DNA of 64,000 bases from Qipengyuania_C sp046254955 (GTDB lineage: Bacteria; Pseudomonadota; Alphaproteobacteria; Sphingomonadales; Sphingomonadaceae). The notes under the pieces were generated by a model. The model was not told the origin of the DNA and made no database searches. It worked only from the letters and a program-made list of their open reading frames with translations. The translations under genes were made by a program, and so were the position numbers. This document shows positions 63,443 to 64,000 of this stretch, one piece after another (the stretch's first letter is position 1; every line of letters starts with the position of its first letter). The DNA lies in contig NZ_JBJXRG010000002.1 in NCBI RefSeq assembly GCF_046254955.1, positions 682,001 to 746,000 of the forward strand, given 5' to 3'.

Positions 63443-64000
63443 ATGCGTATCCCGTTCATCAAGATGCACGGCCTCGGCAATGATTTCATCGTGCTCGATG
63501 GGCGCGAGGATGCTTTGCCTGCGCTGAATGCCGCTACCGTGGCGGAATTGGCGGATCGGCGCACCGGGATCGGCTGCGACCAGCTGATCGTGCTGGAGCC
63601 GTCCCATGCGGCGGATTTCCGCATGCGCATTTTCAATTCGGATGGCGGCGAAGTCGAGGCATGCGGCAATGCTGCACGCGCGGTCGCGATCTATCACGGC
63701 ACGCAGGCATCGCTCGAGACAGATGGCGGGGTCATTTCGCTCTCCCCGCAGGATGGCGGTGCGACTATCGATATGGGCCAGCCGCGCTTCGAATGGGACA
63801 AGATCCCCCTCGCCTATGCGATGGATACGCTCACCATGCCTGTTGGCTGGGACGGGCTGGGCGATCCTGCCGCGGTCAATGTCGGCAATCCGCATGTAAT
63901 CTTCTTTGTAGAAGATTGCGACGCGGTGGCGCTGGAGAAAGTGGGGCCGCAGATCGAAACCGATCCGCTTTTTCCCGAGCGAGTTAACGTCAACGTGGCG
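63443..64000 (+). CDS. dapF: Diaminopimelate epimerase (3' end outside window)
   Basis: 186 codons to the right edge. MRIPFIKMHGLGNDFIVLDG is the family start, and the first catalytic Cys is in SDGGEVEACGNAARAVA. It converts LL- to meso-diaminopimelate for peptidoglycan and lysine. The second Cys lies beyond the window. Confidence 0.95.
   Translation, partial: MRIPFIKMHGLGNDFIVLDGREDALPALNAATVAELADRRTGIGCDQLIVLEPSHAADFRMRIFNSDGGEVEACGNAARAVAIYHGTQASLETDGGVISLSPQDGGATIDMGQPRFEWDKIPLAYAMDTLTMPVGWDGLGDPAAVNVGNPHVIFFVEDCDAVALEKVGPQIETDPLFPERVNVNVA

Overview
The window reads as chromosomal DNA of an alphaproteobacterium, most likely an Erythrobacteraceae-type member of the Sphingomonadales. The reasons are high G+C coding DNA, very tight gene packing with many stop/start overlaps, the wording of the core proteins, and alphaproteobacterial tRNA sequences. 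No species can be named from sequence alone. No rRNA, CRISPR array, insertion sequence, phage or plasmid replication gene was seen.

Layout. (1) 1-6.1 kb: a LuxR-type regulator with an alpha/beta-hydrolase tail, cut by the left edge, is divergent from two tandem trimeric autotransporter adhesins. (2) 6.3-15.4 kb: tRNA-Arg, mutT, two Flp pilins, an M48 lipoprotein protease, accA, xerD, a large secreted protein with a coupled 45-residue membrane peptide, aroK-aroB and a cyclase-family hydrolase. (3) 15.4-30.6 kb: a long leftward cluster for propionyl-CoA/methylmalonyl-CoA metabolism (pccB, mce, an enoyl-CoA hydratase, a GST, methylmalonyl-CoA mutase, pccA, with metY inside it), followed by tlyA. 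(4) 30.6-42.6 kb: a lipoprotein, a 490-bp region with two terminators and an 18-codon ORF, ilvE, trhO, a GST, a LysR/pirin/azoreductase locus, an HTH-extended nadE, topoisomerase IB, yghU, a GPH-type transporter and tRNA-Gln. (5) 42.7-47.6 kb: a formaldehyde-detoxification operon (class III ADH to S-formylglutathione hydrolase) with four passenger genes, then tRNA-Met. (6) 47.7-64 kb: a cyclic-nucleotide-binding gene broken by an in-frame TAG, a 2'-5' RNA ligase-like protein, mltG-fabF-acpP, aspS, rnd, oxyR, pgsA, a lysophospholipid-type MFS, a TPP enzyme, an EVE protein, a GGDEF-EAL protein and dapF, cut by the right edge.

The most unusual signal lies in the propionate cluster. Beside the intact genes are vestigial pieces of the same genes. 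A second, all-synonymous copy of the pccA 3' end lies 1.9 kb away (16022-16099), across a two-gene AT-richer segment. The pccB-mce interval holds a decayed mce-head::pccB-tail fusion (27144-27281) and a second mce head (28062-28115) that now forms a 17-codon ORF. Between and beside these scraps sit orphan small membrane-protein genes joined by ATGA/GTGA overlaps. I read this as repeated additive recombination at one operon, leaving gene-end scars. The sequence similarities are seen directly; the mechanism is inference.

Other points worth a second look are the HTH-NadE fusion, the 18-codon ORF behind a Shine-Dalgarno fully complementary to the 16S 3' end, the adhesin pair whose shared block ends just before divergent membrane anchors, and the nonsense-interrupted cNMP protein.
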